From positions 1 through 64,000 of the forward strand of contig CAZTMT010000002.1 in NCBI GenBank assembly GCA_964615335.1: a stretch of DNA of 64,000 nucleotides. The letters run 5' to 3'. The DNA is from HR10 sp964615335. Its GTDB lineage: Bacteria > Acidobacteriota > Blastocatellia > HR10. Made by a program: the position numbers and the translations under genes. Below the pieces are notes generated by a model that was not told the DNA's origin, made no database searches, and was given only the letters and a program-made list of their open reading frames with translations. Of the stretch, positions 53,104-62,367 are shown piece by piece (positions within the stretch are counted from its first letter, which is position 1; the number at the start of each line of letters is the position of its first letter).

Positions 53104-54378
53104 ATGCGGGAGTTCGAGAAGGTCGAAGAGGTCAAAGAGGAGAATCCGCTGGATTCGATGCTGTATTATTTCGATCAGGCGGCGCGGCTTTTGCGTCTGG
53201 AGCCGGACCTTTATACGTTCATGCGGTATCCGAGCCTGGAGGTGACCGTCTACATTCCGGTGATCATGGATGACGGGCATCTGGAAGTCTTTGTCGGGTA
53301 TCGCGTGCAGCATAATTTCGCGCGCGGGCCGGCCAAAGGGGGGATTCGCTTCGCTCCGGATGTGACGCTGGATGAGATCCGGGCTCTGGCGGCGTGGATG
53401 ACGTGGAAGTGCGCCGTCGTGAACATCCCCTTTGGGGGGGCGAAGGGAGGGGTTGTGTGCGATCCGGCCCGACTCTCGCGAGGGGAGCTGGAGCGGCTGA
53501 CGCGTCGTTACACGGCGCAACTTCTGGACATTCTGGGGCCGGAACGGGATGTTCCCGCACCGGATCTGAACACGGACGAACAGGTCATGGCGTGGATCAT
53601 GGATACGTACTCGATGCATGCCCGCCATGTGGTGATGGCCTCGGTGACGGGGAAGCCTCTGGGGCTTGGGGGATCGCGAGGACGGCGCGAGGCGACCGGG
53701 CGTGGGCTTTTGATTGTGGCCCAGCAGGCCTTTCGGCATCTGAGGCTCTCGCCCAAAGGAGCGCGCGTGGTCATTCAGGGGGCGGGCAATGTCGGGGGCG
53801 TGGCGGCTCGTCTGTTTCATGAGGCCGGGTATCGGGTGATTGCGATCTCGGATGTGCACGGGGGGATTTTTCATCCTCAAGGGCTGAATATCCCCGAAGT
53901 TCTCGAATATCACCGGCTTCAGGGGAGCTTTCGCGGATACCCTCAGGCCGAGCCGGTGACCAATCAGGAGCTGCTGGAGCTGGAATGCGAGCTGTTGATC
54001 CCCGCGGCTGTGGAAAATCAAATCACCTCGCGCAATGCCGAGCGGATTCGGTGTCGGATCCTCTGCGAGGGGGCCAATGGGCCGACGACGGCACCGGCGG
54101 ACCGGATCCTTCAGGAGCGGGGAATTCTGGTGCTGCCGGACATTCTGGCCAATGCCGGGGGGGTGACGGTGAGCTACTTCGAATGGGTGCAGGATCGGAT
54201 GGGGTATTTCTGGAGCGAACGTGTGGTGAACCAGCGGTTGAGGGAGGTCATGATCAATGGCTTTCGCGACGTGCTCGAGTATGCGACCCGTTATGAGGTG
54301 AGCCTGCGAACGGCCGCTTACATGCTGGCTTTGGATCGTGTGGCTTACGACGTGCGCATGCGGGGGATTTACGCCTGA
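53104..54378 (+). CDS. gdhA: Glu/Leu/Phe/Val family dehydrogenase (glutamate dehydrogenase)
   Basis: This 424-residue enzyme interconverts glutamate with 2-oxoglutarate and ammonia. The substrate domain has VQHNFARGPAKGGIRFAPDV (binding Lys), MTWKCAVVNIPFGGAKGGVV (catalytic Lys) and PAPDLNTDEQVMAWIMDTYS. The Rossmann domain has VIQGAGNVGGVAARLFHEAG. The length and sequence resemble the hexameric GDH of thermophiles and Gram-positives. GGGAGGG precedes the ATG at 53104; the frame is open to 52858 but that part overlaps the uvrA promoter. Leucine or phenylalanine specificity cannot be fully excluded. Confidence 0.93.
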   Translation: MREFEKVEEVKEENPLDSMLYYFDQAARLLRLEPDLYTFMRYPSLEVTVYIPVIMDDGHLEVFVGYRVQHNFARGPAKGGIRFAPDVTLDEIRALAAWMTWKCAVVNIPFGGAKGGVVCDPARLSRGELERLTRRYTAQLLDILGPERDVPAPDLNTDEQVMAWIMDTYSMHARHVVMASVTGKPLGLGGSRGRREATGRGLLIVAQQAFRHLRLSPKGARVVIQGAGNVGGVAARLFHEAGYRVIAISDVHGGIFHPQGLNIPEVLEYHRLQGSFRGYPQAEPVTNQELLELECELLIPAAVENQITSRNAERIRCRILCEGANGPTTAPADRILQERGILVLPDILANAGGVTVSYFEWVQDRMGYFWSERVVNQRLREVMINGFRDVLEYATRYEVSLRTAAYMLALDRVAYDVRMRGIYA

Positions 54379-54389
54379 GGGGAAAGGAG

Positions 54390-56339
54390 ATGAAAAGGGG
54401 CATCGGAGGGCTTCTGGGGGTGTGTCTGCTGGTGAGCGGAGCGAGGGTGCCTAGGGCTGAGGAAATCGGGGCGTCCTGGGAGTGGATCTTGAAGGGTCCG
54501 TTTGGAGGGGAAGCGCGGCGGCTGGCTGCGGATCCCCGCAATGGGCGTCGGGTTTTTGCGGGGACGTGCGATGGGCAGCTCTATCTCTCTACAGATGGGG
54601 GAGAGAGTTGGAGGCTGCTGAGGAGTTTCCATCGTCCGGGATTCTGCATCTCGGGTATTCTGGTGGATGCTGAGGATTCGGAGACGATATATGTCGCCGG
54701 GTGGTCCTTGCGAGATCAGCGAGGAGGAGGAGTATATCGCAGTCGGGATGGTGGACGGAGCTGGGCCCTTTTGCCAGGGACAGAAGCGCATTCGGTAAGG
54801 GCGTTGGCTCAGGCTCCGAGCGATCCCCGGGTGCTGATCTTTGGGGCGCTGGATGGGGTCTTCCGGAGTGAGGATCGTGGGGAATCCTGGCGACGGATTT
54901 CTCCTGCCGATGATCCGGAGATTCGGAACATCGAGTCGGTGGCGATTCATCCCCGGTCGGATCGCGTCATCTATGTGGGGACGTGGCATCTGCCGTGGAA
55001 GACGCTCGATGGAGGGAGGACGTGGACTCGGCTGGGGGGACCGGAGACGGGGATTGTGGAGGATTCGGAGATTTTCAGTATTCTCGTGGACCGGAGGGAG
55101 CCGGATCGGATGTGGGTGAGCGCGTGTACGGGGATTTATCGTTCGCTGGATGGAGGGAAGAGGTGGGCGCGCGTACGGGGGCTGCCGTCGGCGAGCCGTC
55201 GGGTTTTAGTTGTGGCGCGTTCTGAGGAGCGGTCCGAGATTCTTTTGGCGGGGACGACTGAGGGGCTGTGGCGGAGTGGGGATGGCGGGGCGACATGGAG
55301 TCTGATAACAAATAGAAGGTTAACTGTCCAGGACATCCTCATCCTCCCGCAAGAGAAGGTCCTGATCGCCACAGCAGAGGCCGGCATCTGGATCAGCCAC
55401 AACGCAGGAATGCACTTTCGTCCCTCGAATCGGGGTTTTGCCAGTTGGGTTGTCACCAGCGTTGTGGTGGATCGGGAGATCCCCGGGCGCATTTATTGTG
55501 GCGTGATGTGGGCGGGGGCCGAAGGGAGTCTCTTCCTGAGCGAGGATGGTGGGGAGAGTTGGCGGGCGGTGGGACGGGCCTGGGGGACGGCCGGTATTCG
55601 GGCGCTCTTTCAGTCGCGGCACAGGGGAGAGCGGATTTATGCGCTCACGGACTTAGGGCTTTACGTTTCCGAAGACCGCGGGGAGAACTGGAAGAGGTGG
55701 CCTTCGCCTGAAGGGGGACTTCTCCGGGTCGTTGAGGGGAGAGAAGGGGAGCTGTGGGGGCTGGCTCCGGGGGGGCTCTTCCGGTATGAGGGAGATCGGT
55801 GGGTCTTGATTCGTGCGGCGCATGGCCTGAAGCTGGTGCATGTGGGGCCGAGCGGGCGGCTATGGGTTGTCGCTGAAGGACGCCTGATGATGAGCGTCGA
55901 TGGAGCCAGGACGTGGAGTGAGTATATCCTCACGCAGTCCTTGAAGAATGTTCATGTACTTCTGGAGCATCCTCGTGACCCGGATCTCCTTTTTGCGGGG
56001 ACTCCGCTTGGGCTTTATCGTTCTCGAAACGGAGGAAGGGATTGGGAGCGGCTGACGCAAGGACTTCCTCAGGCGGATATCACGGCGATTGCTGTCGGCG
56101 TGAGCCGGCCCGAGCAGATGCTTGTAGCCGACTATCGAATGGGAGCGGTCTACTTCTCCACGGATCACGGAGGGACCTGGCAGCGCATTGATGGGGCGGC
56201 GGTGAGGTCCCGGGCCTGGGATGTCGCTTTTGACCCGCATGAGGAGGGGCGTGTTTGGGTGGCGTCAAGCGGGACAGGGGTCTACGTGGGGATTCGTGGG
56301 GTTGCTGTTGCTGAACAGAAAAAATCGCTTGACTTTTGA
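54390..56339 (+). CDS. Secreted BNR/sialidase-like repeat protein
   Basis: This 649-residue protein has a short signal peptide (GIGGLLGVCLLVSGARVPRA) and then only beta-propeller-type repeats. Twelve Asp-box/BNR units can be counted, each of form S-x-D-x-G-x-x-W: STDGGESW, SRDGGRSW, SEDRGESW, TLDGGRTW, SLDGGKRW, SGDGGATW, a weak SHNAGMHF, SEDGGESW, SEDRGENW, SVDGARTW, SRNGGRDW and STDHGGTW. This is the VPS10/Ycf48/sialidase-like superfold, usually a multi-bladed propeller. No catalytic sialidase residues are identifiable. It lies 11 bases after gdhA and may be co-transcribed, but its function is unrelated as far as can be seen. Confidence 0.85.
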   Translation: MKRGIGGLLGVCLLVSGARVPRAEEIGASWEWILKGPFGGEARRLAADPRNGRRVFAGTCDGQLYLSTDGGESWRLLRSFHRPGFCISGILVDAEDSETIYVAGWSLRDQRGGGVYRSRDGGRSWALLPGTEAHSVRALAQAPSDPRVLIFGALDGVFRSEDRGESWRRISPADDPEIRNIESVAIHPRSDRVIYVGTWHLPWKTLDGGRTWTRLGGPETGIVEDSEIFSILVDRREPDRMWVSACTGIYRSLDGGKRWARVRGLPSASRRVLVVARSEERSEILLAGTTEGLWRSGDGGATWSLITNRRLTVQDILILPQEKVLIATAEAGIWISHNAGMHFRPSNRGFASWVVTSVVVDREIPGRIYCGVMWAGAEGSLFLSEDGGESWRAVGRAWGTAGIRALFQSRHRGERIYALTDLGLYVSEDRGENWKRWPSPEGGLLRVVEGREGELWGLAPGGLFRYEGDRWVLIRAAHGLKLVHVGPSGRLWVVAEGRLMMSVDGARTWSEYILTQSLKNVHVLLEHPRDPDLLFAGTPLGLYRSRNGGRDWERLTQGLPQADITAIAVGVSRPEQMLVADYRMGAVYFSTDHGGTWQRIDGAAVRSRAWDVAFDPHEEGRVWVASSGTGVYVGIRGVAVAEQKKSLDF

Positions 56340-56434
56340 ACCGTCTTTAGTCACTATACCTGGCGATATGTGGAGCGGCTGTGACATCTCGTGTGCCTGT
56401 TCTGGGCTGCTGATCTTGCGCTGGGAGGAGATCT

Positions 56435-57235
56435 ATGCGCTGGCGGATTCTGCTGGGTACGGCTGTGGGAGTGATCTTGCTTTTGGGCTTGTCGGTTGTT
56501 CACTTCTGGGGAGAGGAACTCTCGGGATGGCCTCTTGAGGCGCTCCGGTGGCGGAAAGAGGTTCGCTCCTTCTCTACCCCTTCTCCGCATCATGGGGCTC
56601 CGTCGCTTGAGATTTCTGCGCGCGAGCTGGATCTGGGGAAGGTGCGCTGTGGAGAACGGAAAGAGGCCACGATCTGGCTGACCAACGCGGGGACAGCTCC
56701 TCTGCGCATTCGGGAGATTCGGACAGGGGGGATTTTCTCGATCGCACAAGCCCCCTTGCTTCCGGCGCGAATTGGAGCGGGGACCAGTGTGCGCGTCGTG
56801 GTGGCCTTTGCTCCGATGAAGCCGGGTCCGGCCTCGGATCGGATTGAGATCGTCAGTGATTCCGTGGCCGGATCGGAATCCGTTCTCCTGAGGGCTGCCG
56901 CCGAAGGGGCGAGCGTTCTGCTGGCTCAGAGGGATTGGGGGGCGCGACGAAGTTCGCGGGCGGATGAGAAGGCACGCCGCCCGAATCGGGTCCTGGCGCG
57001 CGGAAGCTCGCTTGCCGTCGCAAGGGGAGGGATTCGTGTGACTCCTGAGGCTGATTCTGAGCCTGAGGAAGTCCTTCAGATCAGGCGTGAGAACGAGGAT
57101 ATTCGCCTTCCGTTCCCTCTGGCCGGCTCTGAAGAACTTCCCGTGGTCCGATCGGTGGCGGAGCTGATCTCGTTTCTCAACATCGAGGGGGCTGGTCTTG
57201 TTCCCCTGACTCCTGAGGGAGGCCGGAGTCCGTAA
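56435..57235 (+). CDS. Membrane-anchored ASH/choice-of-anchor D domain protein
   Basis: This 266-residue protein begins with a signal-anchor (ILLGTAVGVILLLGLSVVHF). Residues about 56-160 form an immunoglobulin-like ASH (ASPM-SPD2-Hydin)/choice-of-anchor D domain: LEISARELDLGKVRCGERKE, then TIWLTNAGTAPLRI and VVVAFAPMKPGPASDRIEIV. The C-terminal 100 residues are charged and unrecognised. Such domains occur in secreted or surface proteins of several phyla; the role is unknown. GGGAGGAG lies before the ATG. It follows the BNR protein on the same strand after 95 bases. Confidence 0.75.
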   Translation: MRWRILLGTAVGVILLLGLSVVHFWGEELSGWPLEALRWRKEVRSFSTPSPHHGAPSLEISARELDLGKVRCGERKEATIWLTNAGTAPLRIREIRTGGIFSIAQAPLLPARIGAGTSVRVVVAFAPMKPGPASDRIEIVSDSVAGSESVLLRAAAEGASVLLAQRDWGARRSSRADEKARRPNRVLARGSSLAVARGGIRVTPEADSEPEEVLQIRRENEDIRLPFPLAGSEELPVVRSVAELISFLNIEGAGLVPLTPEGGRSP

Positions 57236-57262
57236 AGTGCCGCAGCCGGATTCTCGCTCACG

Positions 57263-57290
57263 TTCCGCTGGAGCCTGAGAGAAAGCGGAA
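57263..57290. terminator. Hairpin between convergent genes
   Basis: TTCCGCT (57263-57269) pairs with AGCGGAA (57284-57290) over 14 bases in the 66-base gap between the ASH protein gene and ssb. No T-run. Confidence 0.35.
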
Positions 57291-57301
57291 TCGCGGGCGC
57301 T

Positions 57302-57718
57302 CTAAAACGGGATATCTTCGTCGCTTGATTCCGGTCCGGGGAGAGGACCGATTGGCTCCTCGACGACGGCTCCCTCGGCCGATTCGATCGGGCGTCTTTC
57401 CAGGAAGCGGACATCGGAGGCTTCGACGCGCAGTTGCGTCCGCAGAGTGCCCTCGCGATCTGTGAACTCATCCAGATAGAGTCGTCCTTCGACGTAGACG
57501 AGGCTGCCTTTTTTGAGATACTGATGGGCCAGCTCGGCGAGTCGGCGCCAGGCTGTCACGCGGAACCAGAGGGTTCGTTCTTGAAGCTCCCCTGCACTGT
57601 CGCGCCTCCGTTCATTGGTGGCGACGGAGAAGTGGCACACGGGGACGCCCTGAGGGGTATAGCGGAGTTCGGGATCGCGTCCCAGGTTCCCGATGATGAT
57701 GATCTTGTTGAAGGACAT
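57302..57718 (-). CDS. ssb: Single-stranded DNA-binding protein
   Basis: This 138-residue OB-fold protein coats single-stranded DNA. It starts SFNKIIIIGNLGRDPELRYT, has the conserved ERTLWFRVTAWRRLAELAHQ and GSLVYVEGRLYLDEFTDREG, and ends with the acidic tip DEDIPF that binds partner proteins. The linker is shorter than in E. coli SSB. GGGAGGA precedes the ATG. It is the last gene of the tol-pal string, 21 bases after cpoB. Confidence 0.95.
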   Translation of the reverse strand: MSFNKIIIIGNLGRDPELRYTPQGVPVCHFSVATNERRRDSAGELQERTLWFRVTAWRRLAELAHQYLKKGSLVYVEGRLYLDEFTDREGTLRTQLRVEASDVRFLERRPIESAEGAVVEEPIGPLPGPESSDEDIPF

Positions 57719-57739
57719 GATCGTTCCTCCCGGCAGGCC

Positions 57740-58615
57740 TCAGGGCCGACGGCGTCGCGGCGGCGTCGGCCTGGGTCTTTGAGGTTCTTCCCAAGGGACT
57801 CCCAGTTGTTGAAGCCTTTGGCGAGCGGCGAGCACCTCGCCCGAGGACTCGGGATGCTGAGCTAAGGCGCGCAGTTCGGCGATAGCCTCCTCGCGTCGGT
57901 TGAGTTCAAGGAGAGCGAGAGCCTTTTTCAAGCGAGCGGCCAGCAGTTTATCGCTTTGCGGATAGGTCTCGAGGAGTTTCTCGAAGGCCGCGAGAGCTTC
58001 CTCGTAGCGCCCCATGTTATAGAGGCATTCGCCGATCCAGTACTGAGCGTTATCGGTTGTCTCCAGATTGGGGAAGCGTTCCAGGAACTGTCGGAACTGA
58101 TCCAGGGCCAGCTCGTAGTTCCCCTTGAGATATTCGCCGTAGGCGGCGCTGAAGAGCTGGATCGGGTCTGTCGGATCGAAGCTCGTCGCACTGCGGCGCT
58201 GAGTTTGTGCGATATCTTCTTTGAGGACGGCCAGTTGATCGGCCAGTTGCGTGAGGCGCTCGGAGGCCGTGCGCACGTGCGTCTCCAGGGTCGTCAAGCG
58301 CGCGTCGACGCGCGTCAGAGCGCCGGACGTGTGCGTCTGTGTCTCCTGCAGGGCTTGCTGGAGCGTGGTGAGGGTTTTCTCCAAAGCTGTGATATTTTGG
58401 CCGATCTGTCCCAGAAGAGTGATCAACTGGCCCTGGCTTCGATCAAAAGACTCCTGCAGATCGCGAACCTGCCGTTGCAGGACCAGGACTTCAGCCTGAA
58501 GTTTCGCGATCGCCTCCAATTCTTTCTTCCCGGCCTCCGAAGGGGCCGAGAGCGAAAGCAGGCCGGCCAGGGCAAGGCCGGCTGAGAGCGCAAGACTCAC
58601 TCGTCTTCTCATCAT
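57740..58615 (-). CDS. cpoB: Tol-Pal system protein CpoB (YbgF)
   Basis: This 291-residue periplasmic protein coordinates outer-membrane constriction with cell-wall synthesis. It has a signal peptide (LALSAGLALAGLLSLSAPSEAG), a long N-terminal coiled coil rich in Gln and Leu (LQAEVLVLQRQVRDLQESFD onward to about 145), and C-terminal TPR repeats (LFSAAYGEYLKGNYELALDQ; AQYWIGECLYNMGRYEEAL). The coiled coil is longer than in E. coli CpoB. AAGGAGG precedes two adjacent ATGs (58615 and 58612). It lies after pal, as usual for this cluster. Confidence 0.92.
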   Translation of the reverse strand: MMRRRVSLALSAGLALAGLLSLSAPSEAGKKELEAIAKLQAEVLVLQRQVRDLQESFDRSQGQLITLLGQIGQNITALEKTLTTLQQALQETQTHTSGALTRVDARLTTLETHVRTASERLTQLADQLAVLKEDIAQTQRRSATSFDPTDPIQLFSAAYGEYLKGNYELALDQFRQFLERFPNLETTDNAQYWIGECLYNMGRYEEALAAFEKLLETYPQSDKLLAARLKKALALLELNRREEAIAELRALAQHPESSGEVLAARQRLQQLGVPWEEPQRPRPTPPRRRRP

Positions 58616-58738
58616 CGCCTCCTTCTCTGGCGATGGCCCAGATCAGCTCTGGAGGGAGATTCCCCTCCAGGATCGCGAAAGCTGATCCGGCATCTGCTGA
58701 GATCGTACGCCCGGAGCCGGGGCGACGGCAAGGGGCGT

Positions 58739-59692
58739 CTACTCTCTCCGGGGCGGAGTGGGATCTCCACCCTGGATGTAGACGAACTCGTCGCGCCGAT
58801 TCAGGGCCCAGGCGCGTTCGTTCTGTTCGGGGACGGCCGGGCGGCTCTCCCCGAAGCTGACCGTTTGAATGCGGTCTGGGGAGACACCCAGGCTGATGAG
58901 GAAGTCCCGGGCGGCATGGGCGCGACGATCCCCAAGAGCCATGTTATACTCCTCGGTGCCCCGCTCGTCGCAATGGCCTTCGATGCGGAAGATGATCGTC
59001 CGGTTCTCGGGACGATTGAGCCACTGGGCGGCGCGACGCAATCGCTCTTGCGCCTCCTCATCCAGTTCCGCGCTATCGAAGGCGAAGTAGATGACGCGAA
59101 CGGCCTCGGCGAACTCCGCCGAGATGTTCCGTGGCGGAGGAGGAGGCGGCGGAGGAGGAGGCGGCGGCGGAGGAGGCTCCGTCACCGTGAGCGTTGTGCT
59201 CGCGCTGGCTTCTCCTCCAGGGCCCCGGGCGATCGCCGTATAGGTCGTCGTTTGAGGCGGAGAGACCTGACGGCTTCCGCTCGGTTCGACAGGGCCAAGG
59301 CCTGTGATCTCGACTGTTTCAGCGTCGGTGCTCGACCAGCGAAGCGTCGCCTGCTGCCCCCGTTCGATCCGGGAGGGTTCGACCGAGAGAGAGATCGTTG
59401 GACGCGGCTGAATGACCTCAACGCGAGCCAGTGCTCGGGCCTCGCGCTTACCGCGCCGGGCGACGGCTTCGTAGGTCGTTGTCTGGCGAGGGGCGACCGT
59501 CATTGTTCCGGATGGGGCGGCCGGCCGATCGTTGATCCGCACCTCTCGAGCATGCTTGGAGGTCCAGCGCAGTTCGACCTCCTCGCCGCGATTGATCCGG
59601 TCGCGGGAGGCCGTCAGCGAGATCTGAGGCCGGCAGGCCGAGCCCAGGAAAATGAAGGACAGCGAGATCACAATCCACAGATATCGTCTCAT
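58739..59692 (-). CDS. pal: Peptidoglycan-associated lipoprotein (Pal) with two Ig-like domains and a poly-Pro tract
   Basis: This 317-residue lipoprotein ties the outer membrane to peptidoglycan. The lipobox is FIFLGSAC (Cys at about 20). Two homologous Ig-like repeats follow (ISLTASRDRINRGEEVELRW and ISLSVEPSRIERGQQATLRW, each ending in a QTTTY motif). A run of 15 prolines leads into the OmpA-type domain: YFAFDSAELDEEAQERLRRA, EGHCDERGTEEYNMALGDRR and RIQTVSFGE. Classic Pal is about 170 residues, so the Ig-like part is an addition. AGAGGAGAG supports the ATG at 59692. It follows tolB after 34 bases. Confidence 0.93.
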   Translation of the reverse strand: MRRYLWIVISLSFIFLGSACRPQISLTASRDRINRGEEVELRWTSKHAREVRINDRPAAPSGTMTVAPRQTTTYEAVARRGKREARALARVEVIQPRPTISLSVEPSRIERGQQATLRWSSTDAETVEITGLGPVEPSGSRQVSPPQTTTYTAIARGPGGEASASTTLTVTEPPPPPPPPPPPPPPPRNISAEFAEAVRVIYFAFDSAELDEEAQERLRRAAQWLNRPENRTIIFRIEGHCDERGTEEYNMALGDRRAHAARDFLISLGVSPDRIQTVSFGESRPAVPEQNERAWALNRRDEFVYIQGGDPTPPRRE

Positions 59693-59726
59693 AGCTTCTC
59701 TCCTCTGTGTGAGATGATTGCTTGCT

Positions 59727-61106
59727 CTACTGTACCCATGCGGGCGAGCGTCCTCCCATGTGAGTGATTTGTCGCACGCCAGTCCCGTCAATATGCATGA
59801 GATAGATCTCAAAGCGGCCCGTTCGATTCGATTGAAAGGCGATATGCCGCCCGTTGGGCGCCCAGCTGGGGCTTTCGTTGCTTCCGGGGCCATCGGTCAA
59901 CTGCACGATTTGGCCTGTGGCGATATCCATCAGGAAGATGTCGAATTTCGTTGCTCCCGGAGGTCTCCACGCGAAGGCGAGCAGTCGTCCATCGGGAGAC
60001 CAGGCCGGGGAATCGGCGAAGCCTCCACGATGCAGAACGCGGCGCATGTTCGCCCCATCGGCATCGATGATATAAATCTGGGGCGTCCCGCTGAGATTGG
60101 AGATGAAGGCGATCTGGCGCCCTGTTCGGGGATTCCATCGGGCAGAGGAATGGATCACGCCCGGCAGATGGGTGAGCTGTCGTATCTCGGCCCGATCCAG
60201 GGAAGCGACGTAAAGCTGCGTGCTGTTGCTGTCTTTGCTCGAGCAGAAGGCGAGCCATCGTCCATCGGGCGAGAAGGCCGGCGAAATCGTCGTCCCTTGC
60301 GAGAACTGGGGGAAGGGCAGAAGCGTGCCGTCAGGGAAAGAGCGGATGTAGATGTTGGGGGCGCCCTTCATGAAGGAGACGTAGGCGAGCTTTCGACCGT
60401 CGGGAGACCAGGCGGGAAAGAGCGCCAGCGATCCATCGCGCGTGAAGGGGTGAACATTGGCTCCGTCATAGTCCATGACGTAGATCTCGCTTCGGTCTCC
60501 CTGGCCTGAGACGAAGGCGATCCGGCTTGTGGCGATCCCCGGCACACCTGTGAGCGTCTTGACGATCTCGTCAGCGATCTGGTGTGCGGCGCGTCGCGCC
60601 TGCGCCACCGGGAACCGATGCTGTCGCGAATAGAGCCGGTTTCGAGCGGGAACGTCGTAGAGATACGTCTCGATGACCAGTTCTCCGGCGATGAGGGCGA
60701 CGTTGCCGAAGACCAGATAATCGGCCCGTGTGGGATCGGCTCTCCAGGCCGCGAAATCCACCTGTTCCGGATGGGCCGGACGGTTGGCCGGATGAAGGCT
60801 CGTGCCGACTATATTGGCCACGCGAGCGAAATCCAGATCCTGAGAAAGAACCTCCGTCAGCAGGGCCGCGGCTTGAGCAGCGGCTTCCGTTCGCGGGACG
60901 AACGACGCGATGGCCAAAGAGGGGCCGCTTCCGGGTGTGACGATGATCTTTCCGATCTCCTGTCGCAGATCCGTCTGCTGGGGATTCGATCTGTCAGAAG
61001 GTCCGATCAGAAGGATCAGGCCGATGATCCCCAGAGCGCAGGCGGAGACTCGGCGCGACCTCTTCGCGGGGAGGGCTGCCGGAGATATTGCTTTCCTTCG
61101 CATCAT
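59727..61106 (-). CDS. tolB: Tol-Pal system protein TolB
   Basis: This 459-residue periplasmic protein interacts with Pal. It has a signal segment (VSACALGIIGLILLIGPS), the TolB N-terminal domain (LAIASFVPRTEAAAQAAALL; DYLVFGNVALIAGELVIETY), and a six-bladed PD40/WD40-like propeller visible as repeated SPDGRxLA units (SPDGRKLAYVS, SPDGRWLAFCS, SPDGRLLAFAW, APNGRHIAFQS). Length is typical. It sits between the TonB/TolA-like gene and pal. Confidence 0.95.
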   Translation of the reverse strand: MMRRKAISPAALPAKRSRRVSACALGIIGLILLIGPSDRSNPQQTDLRQEIGKIIVTPGSGPSLAIASFVPRTEAAAQAAALLTEVLSQDLDFARVANIVGTSLHPANRPAHPEQVDFAAWRADPTRADYLVFGNVALIAGELVIETYLYDVPARNRLYSRQHRFPVAQARRAAHQIADEIVKTLTGVPGIATSRIAFVSGQGDRSEIYVMDYDGANVHPFTRDGSLALFPAWSPDGRKLAYVSFMKGAPNIYIRSFPDGTLLPFPQFSQGTTISPAFSPDGRWLAFCSSKDSNSTQLYVASLDRAEIRQLTHLPGVIHSSARWNPRTGRQIAFISNLSGTPQIYIIDADGANMRRVLHRGGFADSPAWSPDGRLLAFAWRPPGATKFDIFLMDIATGQIVQLTDGPGSNESPSWAPNGRHIAFQSNRTGRFEIYLMHIDGTGVRQITHMGGRSPAWVQ

Positions 61107-61111
61107 CGGCC

Positions 61112-61936
61112 TCAGTACCGGAAATAGATCTCCGCGATGGCCTCGCGAACCCCCGGCAGGAAATCCGGAGGGAAGGGGATCGGGTTCCGATCCAGCTCTA
61201 AAAGAGCCGCCTCGACGCGCGAATCCACGATGGGATTGCCGCTGCGGACGATGAAGGCGGCCGGGTCCAGGCGTCCGTTCTGGATCGAGAGGATGCGTCC
61301 TGTTCGCGCGATGCGCACGCGGACCTGGACGAAGCGAGCCGAGGTCGAGGGGTTCAGACGGTAATAGGAGACGAGCGCCTGCTGCAGGCGGCGGCCGTAG
61401 TCGGAACCTCCCGGGATACCCGCTCCGCTTCCGGAGCCCAGGCCTTCTCCAGGGCCCCAGCCGCCCACTGTGACAGAAGAAGAGCCGGTCGGGAGCGTCG
61501 GGCCAACCAGAGCGCTCGGACTGGCAGGTCCTCCTGCCTGTTGCTGTCCAGTCCAGAGGCGAACCGGGCGCGACGTGACGGGGCGTTCGATCCGAAGTGC
61601 TCGGGGATGTGGGGGAGTGGAACGGTCTGGAAGGACGATCTCCGGCTGATCAGAAACGCTCTGGATCTGCTCTACGGGTGCTGTCAAAGGGCCAGGCTCT
61701 TCCGTAAGACCTGCGGCTGCCGAAGGAGGAAAGAGCTTGGCCAGCTCCCCCTCTGTGATCAGCTCGACCGACAAAGCGGATCCCCCGCCACCTCCCTGAC
61801 CGCCGGGTCCTGCGACAGCGAGAAATCCAGCCGTAGTGCCTCCGAACTTCACTGAAACCAAAAGGGCGCCCAGCAGAGCATGACCGATCAGCGAGAGCGC
61901 GAACCAGCGATCTACCGGAAAGCGAAAGCGTCTCAT
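61112..61936 (-). CDS. TonB/TolA-type energy transducer
   Basis: This 274-residue protein fills the TolA position in the cluster. It has one N-terminal membrane anchor (FALSLIGHALLGALLVSVKF), a Gly/Pro/Ser-rich periplasmic linker, and a C-terminal TonB-like domain (YYRLNPSTSARFVQVRVRIA, RTGRILSIQN, ALLELDRNPIPFPP). In the Tol system it would carry energy from TolQ-TolR to Pal/TolB. The linker is shorter than E. coli TolA and not helical. It overlaps tolR by 4 bases and is 5 bases before tolB. Confidence 0.88.
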   Translation of the reverse strand: MRRFRFPVDRWFALSLIGHALLGALLVSVKFGGTTAGFLAVAGPGGQGGGGGSALSVELITEGELAKLFPPSAAAGLTEEPGPLTAPVEQIQSVSDQPEIVLPDRSTPPHPRALRIERPVTSRPVRLWTGQQQAGGPASPSALVGPTLPTGSSSVTVGGWGPGEGLGSGSGAGIPGGSDYGRRLQQALVSYYRLNPSTSARFVQVRVRIARTGRILSIQNGRLDPAAFIVRSGNPIVDSRVEAALLELDRNPIPFPPDFLPGVREAIAEIYFRY

Positions 61937-62367
61937 CTTTGGGCTTCTCTTTGGACTTCCGTCACCAAACTCACCGCGGCTCCGGCCTCTCTGCAGAGGC
62001 CGAGGACGTAGGCGATGACCCGATACGGTGTATCCCCATCGCCTCTGACGTAGACTTTCCTTTCGGGCAGCTCGGCCAGATGGTGGCGCAACCGCTCGGG
62101 CAGTTCGCGAGCCGCGATGGGAGTTGGTGTGGCGCGTCCTCCCGCGCTCAGATAGATATTGCCGTCTCTGTCGATGGTCAGAATCAGTGCCGCCGTCCCG
62201 GTCTGCGTCTCCGCGGTCCGCGTGCGCGGCACATTCACGGGGATCCCCGTGTACAGAAGAGGAGCCGTGACCATGAAGATCACCAGCAGAACGAGCATGA
62301 CGTCCACAAGGGGCGTCACGTTGATCTCTGAGAGCGAAGAATATCGGTCAGGATCGGTAAAGGCCAT
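61933..62367 (-). CDS. tolR: ExbD/TolR family protein
   Basis: This 144-residue inner-membrane protein is the TolR partner of TolQ. The single transmembrane helix SEINVTPLVDVMLVLLVIFM contains the conserved proton-path Asp. The periplasmic domain has LILTIDRDGNIYLSAGG and ERKVYVRGDGDTPYRVIAYV. The ATG at 62367 lies within the end of tolQ (20-base overlap); the frame is open much further upstream in the tolQ shadow but has no TolR-like sequence there. Confidence 0.94.
   Translation of the reverse strand: MAFTDPDRYSSLSEINVTPLVDVMLVLLVIFMVTAPLLYTGIPVNVPRTRTAETQTGTAALILTIDRDGNIYLSAGGRATPTPIAARELPERLRHHLAELPERKVYVRGDGDTPYRVIAYVLGLCREAGAAVSLVTEVQREAQR

Noticed and set aside
50214..53273. 1019-codon open frame on the plus strand opposite uvrA
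   Set aside because: Antisense of a complete uvrA with all motifs; no ribosome site or domain.
58739..59200. GGAGGC-type tandem repeat near 59130-59175 considered as a microsatellite or CRISPR-like array
   Set aside because: It is the complement of the proline codon run in pal and lies in frame within a good gene.
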